Shown here piece after piece: positions 1-7,638 of a DNA stretch of 18,112 nt. The notes under the pieces were generated by a model. It had not been told where the DNA came from, did not search any database, and saw only the letters and a program-made list of their open reading frames with translations. Origin of the DNA: F23-B02 sp963640555. GTDB taxonomy: Bacteria; Bacillota; Clostridia; Oscillospirales; Oscillospiraceae. The translations under genes and the position numbers were made by a program. The stretch's first letter is position 1; each line of letters starts with the position of its first letter. Where the stretch lies: assembly GCA_963640555.1 (NCBI GenBank), contig CAVHZB010000044.1, positions 1-18,112 on the forward strand, in the 5' to 3' direction.

Positions 1-33
1 CGCAAAAATTTTTATATATTTTTTCTTGCGAGT

Positions 34-1149
34 TTATTTCAGGTACATGAACAGGTCACACTTTATCATGCCGTTATAGAGCTTGCGCTTTTTGTCGGCC
101 GTCCTGCCGAAGGTACGCTCAAACTCGGTGTGCGAGGACAGCAGGTACAGCTTCCAGTTTTTCGACCTTCTCCACGCCTCCCCGAAAAGCCGGTAAAGCT
201 GCTCGGCCTCCTGCTTTTCCATAATGCGCTCACCGTATGGCGGATTGGTGACGATTATTCCGTTTTCGGTAACGCGGTCAAATCTCGCCGCATCCGCTTT
301 CTCAAAGCGCACGATGTCCTCAACTCCGGCGCGGCGGGCATTTTCCCTTGCAATGTCGAGCGCGGCGGGGTCTATATCCGCGCCGACTATATTATAGCTT
401 CCGTTAAACTCGCGTCCCTTCGCAAGCTCACGCTCGGTCTGCCAGACCGACGGGTCAAGGCTCCTCCAGTGCATCGCCGAAAAGCTCCTGTATAGACCCG
501 GAGCGCGGTTTTTTGCGATGAGCGCCGCCTCTATGGGTATGGTACCGCTGCCGCAGAACGGATCGCAGAAGTCCTCTCTGCCGCGGTAGCGTGAAAGACT
601 CACCATAGCCGCCGCCATGGTCTCCTTTAGCGGAGCCGCGTTATGTGCGGGTCTGTAGCCGCGCTTGTGCAGTCCCTCGCCGGAGGTGTCTATGCACAGC
701 GAGACCTCATCCTTCATTATGGAAAACTGTATCTGATATGTCTCCGCCGTTTCCGGGAACCACTCGATGCCGTAAACGCTCTTCAGGCGCTCAACGACCG
801 CTTTCTTTATTATCTTCTGGCAGTCGGACACCGAAAACAGCTTTGAGTTGAGGCTGTAGCCCTTGACGGGGAATGCCGCGTCACGCGGTACAAGCTCCTC
901 CCACGGCAGGGCTTTTGTGCGCTCAAACAGCTCGTCGAAGCTCTCCGCCCTGAATCTGCCGAGCTCTAACAGCACTCGCTCGCCTATGCGCAGATTTATA
1001 TTCGCCCTTGCTATCTCCTGTGCGCCGCCCGAAAAGTAAACTCTGCCGTTTTCGTTATGCACCTGCTGCATCTTCATGCGCCTGAGCTCATCGGCTATAG
1101 GACCCTCGAGCCCCAGCAGGCACGGCACACACAGCTTAAATTCGTTCAT
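34..1149 (-). CDS. THUMP domain class I RNA methyltransferase (RlmL/YpsC family)
   Basis: Predicted SAM-dependent N2-guanine methyltransferase acting on RNA, probably 23S rRNA by analogy with RlmL/YpsC; the exact target base is inference. The 371-residue protein has an N-terminal ferredoxin-like/THUMP region (about 1-155) and a Rossmann methyltransferase domain. Motif I DPFCGSGT lies at 196-203 and the catalytic NPPYGER at 302-308, as expected of guanine-N2 methyltransferases. An in-frame ATG exists 75 bases upstream (1224), but I start at 1149: it has a GGAG ribosome binding site, family homology begins at MNEFKLCVPC, and a good promoter (1189-1217) lies inside the longer reading. It lacks the second methyltransferase domain (RlmK) fused to it in E. 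coli. It is monocistronic here and divergent from the next gene. The 33 bases past its stop are very AT-rich with a weak CGCAA/TTGCG pairing and reach the window edge, so I do not call a terminator. Confidence 0.93.
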   Translation of the reverse strand: MNEFKLCVPCLLGLEGPIADELRRMKMQQVHNENGRVYFSGGAQEIARANINLRIGERVLLELGRFRAESFDELFERTKALPWEELVPRDAAFPVKGYSLNSKLFSVSDCQKIIKKAVVERLKSVYGIEWFPETAETYQIQFSIMKDEVSLCIDTSGEGLHKRGYRPAHNAAPLKETMAAAMVSLSRYRGREDFCDPFCGSGTIPIEAALIAKNRAPGLYRSFSAMHWRSLDPSVWQTERELAKGREFNGSYNIVGADIDPAALDIARENARRAGVEDIVRFEKADAARFDRVTENGIIVTNPPYGERIMEKQEAEQLYRLFGEAWRRSKNWKLYLLSSHTEFERTFGRTADKKRKLYNGMIKCDLFMYLK

Positions 1150-1188
1150 GTAGGTTTCTCCGTTATATCTGAAATTCTGTTGCTTTTC

Positions 1189-1217
1189 ATGATACTTCAT
1201 TGTTTTGCACTTGTAAA
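1189..1217 (-). promoter_or_regulatory. Sigma-A-like promoter for the RNA methyltransferase gene
   Basis: Read on the minus strand there is a -35 TTTACA (1217-1212), a 17-base spacer and a -10 TATCAT (1194-1189), each hexamer one mismatch from consensus. Transcription would start near 1182, giving a leader of about 33 nt that contains the GGAG ribosome binding site. This supports the 1149 start codon. Confidence 0.6.
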
Positions 1218-1420
1218 GGAGCAATTACGGCTTATATACGCGTAAATTAACAAACTTGACATTATCTTTACGACTTTTTGTGTAACATGACAAAATTTAA
1301 TGTTAAAAATGCTGAATATGCACTTGATTTTCACAGAGCGCGGATATATACTGTTAACATCTTTGAATAAAAATTAACAACCTTAACCGTTAATTAATAT
1401 TTACTTTATAGAGGTGGACG
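1218..1420 (+). promoter_or_regulatory. AT-rich intergenic leader upstream of the 1421 gene and cstA
   Basis: This stretch is much more AT-rich than its flanks. It has a perfect -35 hexamer TTGACA at 1256-1261, but no good -10 at 17 bases; the nearest is weak (TGTAAC at 1281, spacer 19). TTAACA or near copies recur at 1247, 1354, 1374 and 1383 without a constant period. TAATAT at 1395-1400 could be a -10 close to the gene. It probably contains the promoter and a regulator site for the cstA unit, but I cannot fix either one. No riboswitch class is recognisable. Confidence 0.35.
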
Positions 1421-1921
1421 ATGACAAGGTCAGAGGCTATAGACAAGCTGTGTGAAAGCTATTCGGCATACTTCGATATCGAGCGCTTTGACGATGGCGC
1501 AGGGGAGCTTGCCGCCACCTGCTTTCTCTATGTCCACTCGGAGAAATATGTCCTCGTAAAGGCGGCGAAGCTCTGGGAATATGACAGCAATGAGTATGTT
1601 TATATCTTCTCCGTTCCGCAGCTTACGAAGGATGTTTTTGAAAAATGCAGAGACTATGCCTATACGGACGGTATGGGGCATATAGAGCCCAAGCCGGGAC
1701 ATATGTGCTCATACATAACCGCGCTTTTCATCTGCGACGCCTGCGATAAGGACGCAGTAAAGGCGCTCAAGAAAACGAGGATATATAAAAGCTTCCGCTT
1801 CTCCTATTACGGCTGGATGGATTTCCACACCGGCGTCATAGAGCTCGGAACGGGAATGACCGCTGCAAACGGCAGCGGACGCAGTACAGCACAGCTTTTG
1901 AAAAAAACGCTGCTGAAATAA
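1421..1921 (+). CDS. Conserved hypothetical protein preceding cstA
   Basis: A 166-residue soluble protein with no signal peptide or membrane segment and GAGGTGG six bases before ATG. The function is not known to me. It has aromatic-rich conserved-looking stretches (AKLWEYDSNEYVYIF, HMCSYITALFICD, YKSFRFSYYGWMDF) that resemble, from memory, a clostridial uncharacterised domain family (DUF8052) often found beside cstA; this recollection is unverified. It has no obvious catalytic motif, and the few cysteines and histidines do not form a clear metal site. It ends 29 bases before cstA with no terminator between, so the two are probably co-transcribed. A regulatory or accessory role for the transporter is inference from that position only. 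Confidence 0.8.
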   Translation: MTRSEAIDKLCESYSAYFDIERFDDGAGELAATCFLYVHSEKYVLVKAAKLWEYDSNEYVYIFSVPQLTKDVFEKCRDYAYTDGMGHIEPKPGHMCSYITALFICDACDKDAVKALKKTRIYKSFRFSYYGWMDFHTGVIELGTGMTAANGSGRSTAQLLKKTLLK

Positions 1922-1950
1922 CATTTTTTTGAAGGGAGAGAACTCAAAAA

Positions 1951-3678
1951 ATGAATGCTGCTGTATTACTTATCATCAGCATAGTCATCCTTGTCATAGG
2001 CTATGTCTTCTATGGCAGATGGCTGGCAAACAAATGGGGAGTGGATCCTAACAAAGCTACTCCCGCTCACACCATGGAAGACGGCGTTGACTATGTGCCC
2101 GCAAAGGCGCCCGTACTCATGGGTCACCACTTCTCCTCTATCGCAGGCGCAGGTCCGATAAACGGACCTATTCAGGCTGCGGTTTTCGGTTGGGTCCCCG
2201 TTGCGCTCTGGGTACTCATAGGCGGTATCTTCTTCGGCGGTGTGCATGACTTCGGTTCGCTGTTCGCATCGGTCCGCAACAACGGTAAATCCATCGGCAC
2301 CGTTATTGAGGACAGCATCGGTCTGAAGGCAAAGCGGCTGTTTATCATCTTCGCTTACCTCACTCTGCTGCTCGTCGTTGCCGCGTTCGGCTCTATCGTT
2401 GCAAACACCTTCAAGGCGACCTACACCGACACCGGCGCCATTGACTACGCGGCAAGCGCCGCAAATGCCAGCACCGCGATGATCTCCATCTTCTTCATCG
2501 TTCTGGCCGTTCTGTTCGGCTTCTTCGTTTACAGAAGAAACGCACCTCTCGGTGTTTCCACCATCATCGGCATCGTTCTCATCGTTGTCGCAATGTACAT
2601 CGGCCTTAACTGGCACCCCATCTACCTCGGCTACGAGGCATGGATGATAATCTGCGGCGTTTACATTCTCGTTGCATCGGTAACGCCCGTCTGGATCCTG
2701 CTCCAGCCGCGCGATTACCTGAGCTCGTTCCTGCTCTACGGCATGATGATCCTTGCGGTGATCGGCATTATCGGCTGCCACCCTGACATTGGCGCAATGC
2801 CTGCGTTCACCGGCTTCAGCGACACGCTCGCTCCGACCGGCACATCCCTGGGATACCTGTTTCCGGCACTGTTCGTAACGATCGCATGCGGCGCCATCTC
2901 CGGCTTCCATTCCCTCGTCGGCTCCGGCACCACCGCAAAGCAGCTCAACAACGAGCGCGACGCCCGTCCCATTGCATACGGCGGCATGCTCATCGAGTCC
3001 GCTCTGGCTATCATCTCCCTGTGCGCGGTCGCGTACATCTGGAACGATTACGCCAGCGGCACCACCGTCGTCCCCACTGCGGTTTTTGCGGGCGGTCTGT
3101 CCTCAATGCTCGGCAGTCTGTTCGGCTCCGGCGCTCAGGAGATCACCTATTCCCTGCTCATCCTCGCAGTCTCCGCATTCTGCCTGACCTCGCTTGACAC
3201 CGCCACCCGCCTTGCCCGCTATATGTTCCAGGAATTCTGGCTCAAGCCCGGCGAGGATGTAAAGGATATGACCGGTGCACGCAAGGTGCTCGTTAATCCG
3301 TATGTTGCCACCGCCATCACCGTTGTTCTCGGCATTGCCCTCGGCATGACCGGCTACGCAAAGATCTGGGCTCTGTTCGGCGCCGCAAACCAGCTGCTGG
3401 CCGCGCTCGGTCTGCTCGCGGTCGCCGCATGGCTCGGCAAGATCGGCAGAAACAACAAGATGTTCTACTTCCCCATGGCGTTCATGCTCATCGTCACCCT
3501 GACCTCTCTGGTGTTCACCATCAAGGCGCAGATCGGTCTCATCACTGCCGGCACCGATGTCACATGGGGCGTCATCCGTGCGGTGATCGCCGTCCTGCTC
3601 ATCATACTGGCTATCGACCTCGTTATCGAGGGTGTAAAGACCCTGAGCAGGCAGTCGAAGGCTGCAAAGAACGCATAA
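1951..3678 (+). CDS. cstA: Carbon starvation protein CstA family transporter
   Basis: A 575-residue polytopic inner-membrane protein of the CstA/BtsT (peptide/pyruvate transporter carbon starvation) family. The N-terminal hydrophobic helix (about 4-22) is followed by the family signature GHHFSSIAGAGPINGP (58-73) and GGVHDFGSLF (96-105), then many further membrane segments. It is shorter than E. coli CstA (about 700 residues), as is usual for Gram-positive members. E. coli family members import pyruvate and have been linked to peptide use; the substrate here is inferred. A GGGAG ribosome binding site lies about 12 bases before ATG. Codon choice is strongly biased to C-ending codons (ATC, CTC, GCC, GGC) more than in neighbouring genes, suggesting high expression. 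The upstream 166-residue protein is probably in the same transcript, and the unit ends at the terminator near 3862-3900. Confidence 0.93.
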   Translation: MNAAVLLIISIVILVIGYVFYGRWLANKWGVDPNKATPAHTMEDGVDYVPAKAPVLMGHHFSSIAGAGPINGPIQAAVFGWVPVALWVLIGGIFFGGVHDFGSLFASVRNNGKSIGTVIEDSIGLKAKRLFIIFAYLTLLLVVAAFGSIVANTFKATYTDTGAIDYAASAANASTAMISIFFIVLAVLFGFFVYRRNAPLGVSTIIGIVLIVVAMYIGLNWHPIYLGYEAWMIICGVYILVASVTPVWILLQPRDYLSSFLLYGMMILAVIGIIGCHPDIGAMPAFTGFSDTLAPTGTSLGYLFPALFVTIACGAISGFHSLVGSGTTAKQLNNERDARPIAYGGMLIESALAIISLCAVAYIWNDYASGTTVVPTAVFAGGLSSMLGSLFGSGAQEITYSLLILAVSAFCLTSLDTATRLARYMFQEFWLKPGEDVKDMTGARKVLVNPYVATAITVVLGIALGMTGYAKIWALFGAANQLLAALGLLAVAAWLGKIGRNNKMFYFPMAFMLIVTLTSLVFTIKAQIGLITAGTDVTWGVIRAVIAVLLIILAIDLVIEGVKTLSRQSKAAKNA

Positions 3679-3861
3679 CACTCCCCTTATACCGTCAAAA
3701 GCAGCTGCTCTTATCAGACCGGCTGAGACAAAAAGCACACACGCCCGAAACGGCACGGCAGTCACGAATGTCTGCGCCGCCGTGCCCTGACCGCGCGCCG
3801 GTCGAACCGTTTTGGGTGCCAATAGCTTTGAACGAGGGATCTTTCGTTCGGACAATATAAC
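3679..3861 (+). other. Long 3' untranslated stretch of the cstA unit with two hairpins
   Basis: There is no convincing gene in the 399 bases between cstA and the response regulator. The first 183 bases lead to the terminator and hold two further inverted repeats: GGCACGGC (3752-3759) with GCCGTGCC (3779-3786), and GAACGA (3830-3835) with TCGTTC (3844-3849). Together with the terminator this gives a roughly 180-nt structured 3' end. It could be an ordinary 3' UTR or a source of a 3'-derived small RNA; the sequence does not decide. Past the terminator (3901-3992) I see only T-rich sequence and a weak CGCGG/CCGCG pair near 3953-3968. Confidence 0.35.
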
Positions 3862-3900
3862 AAAATCTCGGCAATGCCTTGTGTATTGCCGAGATTTTTT
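3862..3900 (+). terminator. Rho-independent terminator of the cstA unit
   Basis: A perfect 14-bp stem (3862-3875 with 3885-3898), a 9-base loop and a run of six T at 3895-3900. The A-rich left arm could also let it work on the opposite strand, but no convergent gene is present. Confidence 0.9.
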
Positions 3901-3992
3901 ATGAAGTATAGGCGGAAGGGAGCCGCTCAAAACCGTGTTTTTTCTTATCTCAGCGCGGTCTTTGCCGCGGCTTCTTTTTAATACTCCCCTTT

Positions 3993-4034
3993 TTTACAGA
4001 TTATTAACTAAAAGGCTTTCATAATCCGTATAAT
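3993..4034 (+). promoter_or_regulatory. Candidate activator-dependent promoter of the two-component/HtrA operon
   Basis: A perfect -10 TATAAT lies at 4029-4034, but there is no good -35 at 16-18 bases. Instead the region holds TTTACA (3993-3998) and TTAACT (4004-4009), hexamers exactly 11 bases apart, like the repeats bound by PhoP/PhoB-type regulators, followed by CTTTCATAA (4016-4024). A poor -35 overlapped by such repeats fits positive autoregulation by the OmpR-family regulator encoded just downstream. The repeat assignment is inference. The leader to ATG at 4078 would be about 37 nt. Confidence 0.45.
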
Positions 4035-4077
4035 TAATGTATACTCAGAAAAGTATTGTTCCAAGGGGGAAAATGAT

Positions 4078-4764
4078 ATGAACAAGAAAGCCCTCGTTAT
4101 TGAAGACGATGTCAACATTGCCGAGCTTCTCATGCTCTATCTTGAGAAGGACGGGTTTGATGTCAGCATCGCACACGACGGCGGTAAGGGTATCGCCATG
4201 TTCGACGAGGTCTCACCGGACCTTGTGCTTCTGGACATAATGATGCCCGTGATGGACGGTATGCAGGTCTGCCGTGAGATCCGCAAGACCTCCTCGGTGC
4301 CCATAATCATGCTCACGGCAAAGGGCTCGGTCGGCGACAAGGTCGCAGGTCTCGACATCGGCGCCGACGATTATATTACAAAGCCCTTCGAGGTAAAAGA
4401 GCTTCTGGCGCGCATCCATGCGGTAATGCGCCGCTCCGAGCAGGACAACACACCCAAGGAGAAAAAGCTGTGCTATGACAAGCTCATCGTAAACCTTGAT
4501 TCCTATGAGCTCATCGTTGACGGCGTAAAGGTCGATACTCCGCCCAAGGAGATGGAGCTTCTGTACCATCTCGCGGCCTCCCCTAACATAGTTTTCACCC
4601 GCAATCAGCTTCTTGACGAGGTATGGGGCTTTGATTACTTCGGCGATTCGCGCACCGTTGATGTGCACATAAAGCGCCTGAGAGAAAAGCTCGAGGGAGT
4701 TTCTCCCCAATGGTCCCTTCAGACCGTGTGGGGCGTCGGTTATAAATTTGAAGTCGTGAAATAA
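4078..4764 (+). CDS. OmpR/PhoB-family response regulator
   Basis: A 228-residue cytoplasmic transcription factor. The receiver domain (about 4-118) has the acidic pair E9-D10-D11, phospho-acceptor D53 in LVLLDIMMPVMDG, T80 in MLTA and K102 in DDYITKPF. The C-terminal winged-helix DNA-binding domain (about 130-226) includes the typical SRTVDVHIKRLREKL recognition-helix region and the VWGVGYKFE ending. All key residues are present. The start at 4078 is set by AGGGGGA upstream; an ATG five bases earlier is out of frame and stops at once. The kinase gene follows after 16 bases, so the two are surely partners. With HtrA next in line, envelope or secretion stress is a likely theme, though sequence alone does not exclude a PhoP-like phosphate role. 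Confidence 0.95.
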   Translation: MNKKALVIEDDVNIAELLMLYLEKDGFDVSIAHDGGKGIAMFDEVSPDLVLLDIMMPVMDGMQVCREIRKTSSVPIIMLTAKGSVGDKVAGLDIGADDYITKPFEVKELLARIHAVMRRSEQDNTPKEKKLCYDKLIVNLDSYELIVDGVKVDTPPKEMELLYHLAASPNIVFTRNQLLDEVWGFDYFGDSRTVDVHIKRLREKLEGVSPQWSLQTVWGVGYKFEVVK

Positions 4765-4780
4765 AAGAGGTAGGCTCTGT

Positions 4781-6259
4781 ATGAAGAGCATTTACTTACG
4801 CAATTTTCTTGCAACTGCGCTTCTGGTGTTTTTCTCGTTTTCCATAATCGGAGCGGCATTCTTCTTTCTCGGGCGAGGCTATCTTATAAGCAGCACCCGT
4901 GAGCGAATGAGTGCGAGCGCCGACGAGGTCGTGCGCTCCGCGCTTGCCGTTTCGAAGCAGGATTCGCTTGCCAGCTGGAACCTGCGGCTTACGATAAGCC
5001 CAATAGCCAATGTTACAAAAAGTCATATATTTATCTGCGATCAGGACGGTCTTGTACTGTCCTGTTCCGATTTGACGCTCTACTGCTCCAAGCATCAGGG
5101 CAAAACTCTGGATCCCTCGGTCATATCCGCGGTGAGCGCTGCCGGTGATTTTGACAGCCTGACGACGCTCATGGGCTTTTATTCGGAAAAGCAGTATGTC
5201 GTGGCAAAGCCAATAAATTCCGGCGACGAGCTCCTTGGATATGTGTTTGTCGCCTCTGACAGTATGGATATAATGAGCGGCTGGCAGGCATTTCTCGGAG
5301 TCGTGCTCGCGGTCGCGGTCGCGGTCATGCTCGTTGCGATACTCATGAGCCTGTTTTTCTCCAAAAAGATGGCCGAGCCGCTTGACGAGCTCTCGCTTGC
5401 CGCGCGCAAATTTGCACTCGGTGACTTCTCCGTCCGCGTCAGACCGAACGAGCACCGCGACGACGAGATCGGAACGCTGCTTGATTCGTTCAACCTCATG
5501 GCGGACTCTCTTGAGCAGAGCGAAAACAAGCGTCAGGAGTTCATAGCGAACATCTCGCACGAGCTGCGCACGCCCATGACCACCATTGCCGGCTTTGCCG
5601 ACGGCATACTCGACGGCACCATCCCCCGCGAGCAGGAGGACAAGTACCTGCGCAAGATAGCGGACGAAACGCGGCGCTTATCCCGCCTTGTCCGTAATAT
5701 GCTAAACCTCAGTCAGGCGGAAAGCGACGCGGTGGATATATCCAAGCGCTCGAAATTCGACCTGTCGGAGCTGCTGCTGCAATGCCTGCTGAGCTTTGAG
5801 AGCCGCGCAAAGGGCAAGAATCTCGATGTCGATCCTCAGCTTCCCGAGGATCCCATCATAGTTTTCGCCGAGCGCGATTCGATAACGCAGGTCATTTATA
5901 ACCTCACCGACAATGCGGTAAAGTTTGCCTCTCCCGGGAGCACCATAACGATAAGGCTCTATAAAAAGGGTGCCAAGGCATATGTCTCGGTAAAGAATGT
6001 CGGCGAGCCCATACCCGGAGATGATCTTCCGTACATTTTCGATCGTTTCCACAAGTCCGACCGCTCACGCAGCATGGACAAGGACGGCGTGGGTCTCGGT
6101 CTGTATCTGGTAAAAAAGATCCTGAACAGCCACGGCGAGGATGTTGCGGTGTCCAGCCGCAACGGAGTTACGGTTTTCGTCTTCACGCTGCCGCTTGCTC
6201 CCGCCGCCAAGAAGGATGCGAAGAAAGACGCGAAAAAAGAAAAGAACGAACGCAAGTAA
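4781..6259 (+). CDS. Membrane sensor histidine kinase with HAMP domain
   Basis: A 492-residue kinase, partner of the upstream response regulator. It has membrane segment 1 (about 9-31), an extracytoplasmic sensor of roughly 130 residues, membrane segment 2 (about 168-193), a HAMP linker (about 194-247), a dimerisation/phospho-acceptor domain with H260 in FIANISHELRTPM, and a catalytic domain with N378 in NLTDNAVKFA and G-box DGVGLGL (435-441). Three cysteines in the sensor (CDQDG, SCSD, YCSK) might be redox- or disulfide-sensitive; that is speculation. The C-terminus ends in a lysine-rich tail with repeats of KKDA. AGAGG ten bases before ATG serves as ribosome binding site. In-frame GCGGTC repeats encode alternating Ala-Val in membrane segment 2. 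The signal sensed cannot be read from the sequence. Confidence 0.94.
   Translation: MKSIYLRNFLATALLVFFSFSIIGAAFFFLGRGYLISSTRERMSASADEVVRSALAVSKQDSLASWNLRLTISPIANVTKSHIFICDQDGLVLSCSDLTLYCSKHQGKTLDPSVISAVSAAGDFDSLTTLMGFYSEKQYVVAKPINSGDELLGYVFVASDSMDIMSGWQAFLGVVLAVAVAVMLVAILMSLFFSKKMAEPLDELSLAARKFALGDFSVRVRPNEHRDDEIGTLLDSFNLMADSLEQSENKRQEFIANISHELRTPMTTIAGFADGILDGTIPREQEDKYLRKIADETRRLSRLVRNMLNLSQAESDAVDISKRSKFDLSELLLQCLLSFESRAKGKNLDVDPQLPEDPIIVFAERDSITQVIYNLTDNAVKFASPGSTITIRLYKKGAKAYVSVKNVGEPIPGDDLPYIFDRFHKSDRSRSMDKDGVGLGLYLVKKILNSHGEDVAVSSRNGVTVFVFTLPLAPAAKKDAKKDAKKEKNERK
5309..5326 (+). repeat. Three in-frame GCGGTC hexanucleotide repeats
   Basis: Three perfect tandem GCGGTC units encode Ala-Val three times (residues 177-182) in membrane segment 2 of the sensor kinase. 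Gain or loss of a unit by slippage would keep the frame and change helix length by two residues. Confidence 0.8.
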
Positions 6260-6276
6260 GCCGTGCTCTGCACGGC
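6260..6276 (+). other. Intercistronic hairpin between kinase and HtrA genes
   Basis: GCCGTGC (6260-6266), loop TCT, GCACGGC (6270-6276): a 7-bp perfect stem starting at the kinase stop codon and ending six bases before the HtrA ribosome binding site. There is no T run, so it is not a terminator; it may act on mRNA stability or on relative translation of htrA. Confidence 0.5.
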
Positions 6277-6291
6277 GGAATGGAGGCTCTC

Positions 6292-7569
6292 ATGAGCTGG
6301 TATAACAACAACACAAGCGGCTGGTACAAGCCGAATGTCAGCACTCAGGCATATCAGGCGGCTCCCGCTATGCAGCCGTCGGCCGTACCGCCCGCCGGTC
6401 GGAGGAAGACCCGCATTACCGCGCTCATCATCTGCCTGTGCGTGATCATAGCCGGGATCTGGCTCGTGGCAGCCGGCTTCGGAGCCAAAAGCGTCTCGTA
6501 CAACGACGACGGCTACCCCACCGACTGGCACGATTATATGAGCGGCATTTATGACAGCTCCGAGACCGTTTCCGCCGTGGATGTAAAGATCCCTCAGGCA
6601 GAGGAGCGCGGCAGTCTCACGCTCAGGCAGGGCGGAAGCGACGCCGCCCTCGACTTCAGCCAGATATACGAAAAGTGCGTGCCCTCCGTTGTCGGCATAA
6701 AGGTCTATGAGGGCAAAAACACCGATTACTACGGCTGGGGCAGCGGCGTTGTCGCATCCGAGGACGGATATATCATCACCAACACCCATGTCATCGACGG
6801 CGGCGACTCGGCAACGGTCGTGCTCTACGACGGCAGCGAGTATGACGCAAAGCTCATAGGCTTTGACGCAACGAGCGATGTTGCGCTTTTGAAGATAGAC
6901 GCCACCGGTCTCACGGCGGCAGAGTTTGCATCCAGCTCCGAGCTCAAGGTCGGCGACAGCGTTGCCGCCATCGGCAATCCTCTCAGCCCCGATCTGCGCC
7001 TTACCATGACCCGCGGTATAGTTTCCGCGCTCAACCGCGAGATAAACTATAACGGCGCCTCCATGTCGCTTATCCAGACCGATGCCTCGATAAACGAGGG
7101 CAACTCCGGTGGTCCGCTGTTCAATGACCGCGGCGAGGTCATCGGCATAACCAACATGAAAATGATCTCGACCTTCGGGACCGGTATTGAGGGTCTGGGC
7201 TTCGCCATTCCGTCGGACACCGTGCAGAGCATCGTCGATGCGCTTATAAGCGACGGCAAGGTAACGGGCAGAAGCTCCATCGGCATCACCATAGGACCGG
7301 TTTCCGAAAGCATCGCGAAATACTATAATATCCCTCAGGGACTGTATATAAGCTATGTCACGGAGGGCTCGGACGCCGAGAAGCAGGGTCTGCGCGAGGG
7401 CGATATCATAACAAAGGTCAACGGCGAAGACGCGTTCACGACCCAGGATGTAGCCGACGCAAAGTCCGGGCTTGAGATTGGCGACAGCATCGAATTTACC
7501 GTCTGGCGCGACGGCGGCACATTCTCCGTCAGCGTAAAGATCATGGATCCTGCCGATATGGTGAAATAA
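6292..7569 (+). CDS. HtrA/DegP-like membrane-anchored serine protease with PDZ domain
   Basis: A 425-residue envelope quality-control protease. It has a cytoplasmic Gly/Pro/Asn-rich N-terminus (about 1-40), one membrane anchor (about 43-62), a trypsin-like domain with H166 (TNTHVI), D196 (SDVALLKI) and S272 (NEGNSGGPLF), and a single PDZ domain (about 325-418, with GSDAEKQGLREGDIITKVNG). The triad is intact and the architecture matches Gram-positive HtrA/YycK-type proteins. An ATG at 6280 is in frame, but GGAGG at 6282-6286 sits five bases before the ATG at 6292, so I use the latter. It is third in the unit with the response regulator and kinase, separated by a small hairpin, and followed directly by a terminator. 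Regulation by the adjacent two-component system is the obvious inference, as for CssRS and htrA in Bacillus. Confidence 0.94.
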   Translation: MSWYNNNTSGWYKPNVSTQAYQAAPAMQPSAVPPAGRRKTRITALIICLCVIIAGIWLVAAGFGAKSVSYNDDGYPTDWHDYMSGIYDSSETVSAVDVKIPQAEERGSLTLRQGGSDAALDFSQIYEKCVPSVVGIKVYEGKNTDYYGWGSGVVASEDGYIITNTHVIDGGDSATVVLYDGSEYDAKLIGFDATSDVALLKIDATGLTAAEFASSSELKVGDSVAAIGNPLSPDLRLTMTRGIVSALNREINYNGASMSLIQTDASINEGNSGGPLFNDRGEVIGITNMKMISTFGTGIEGLGFAIPSDTVQSIVDALISDGKVTGRSSIGITIGPVSESIAKYYNIPQGLYISYVTEGSDAEKQGLREGDIITKVNGEDAFTTQDVADAKSGLEIGDSIEFTVWRDGGTFSVSVKIMDPADMVK

Positions 7570-7575
7570 CATATA

Positions 7576-7606
7576 AAAACGAGTTATCTTAAGATAGCTC
7601 GTTTTT
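7576..7606 (+). terminator. Terminator ending the two-component/HtrA operon
   Basis: A 13-bp stem (7576-7588 with 7593-7605, one T-G wobble), loop TTAA and a T run at 7602-7606. It sits only 18 bases before the ribosome binding site of the next gene. A -10-like TATAAA (7572-7577) overlaps its left arm. Confidence 0.88.
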
Positions 7607-7638
7607 GGATTAGGATGAAATTACGAGGAGGAAATGGA

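Noticed and set aside
1..33. Possible terminator after the methyltransferase gene
   Set aside because: The pairing is weak and almost entirely A-T, and the window ends before a tail can be judged.
1150..1224. 25-residue N-terminal extension of the RNA methyltransferase
   Set aside because: The promoter -10 and -35 lie inside it, and a ribosome binding site directly precedes ATG 1149.
1966..2910. 314-codon minus-strand open frame opposite cstA
   Set aside because: Its composition is dominated by charged residues and Cys with no family resemblance; it is a by-product of GC-biased third positions in cstA.
3429..3860. 143-codon plus-strand open frame overlapping the end of cstA
   Set aside because: It is Arg/His-rich, out of frame with cstA, without a start signal, and ends in the structured 3' UTR.
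3103..3930. 275-codon minus-strand open frame spanning the end of cstA and its terminator
   Set aside because: It runs through the terminator and has no plausible start site; the protein is low-complexity.
5959..7572. 537-codon open frame on the minus strand opposite htrA
   Set aside because: It lies fully antisense to a protease with an intact triad, has low-complexity Ala/Gly/Asp/Val composition and no ribosome binding site; it is a codon-bias shadow.
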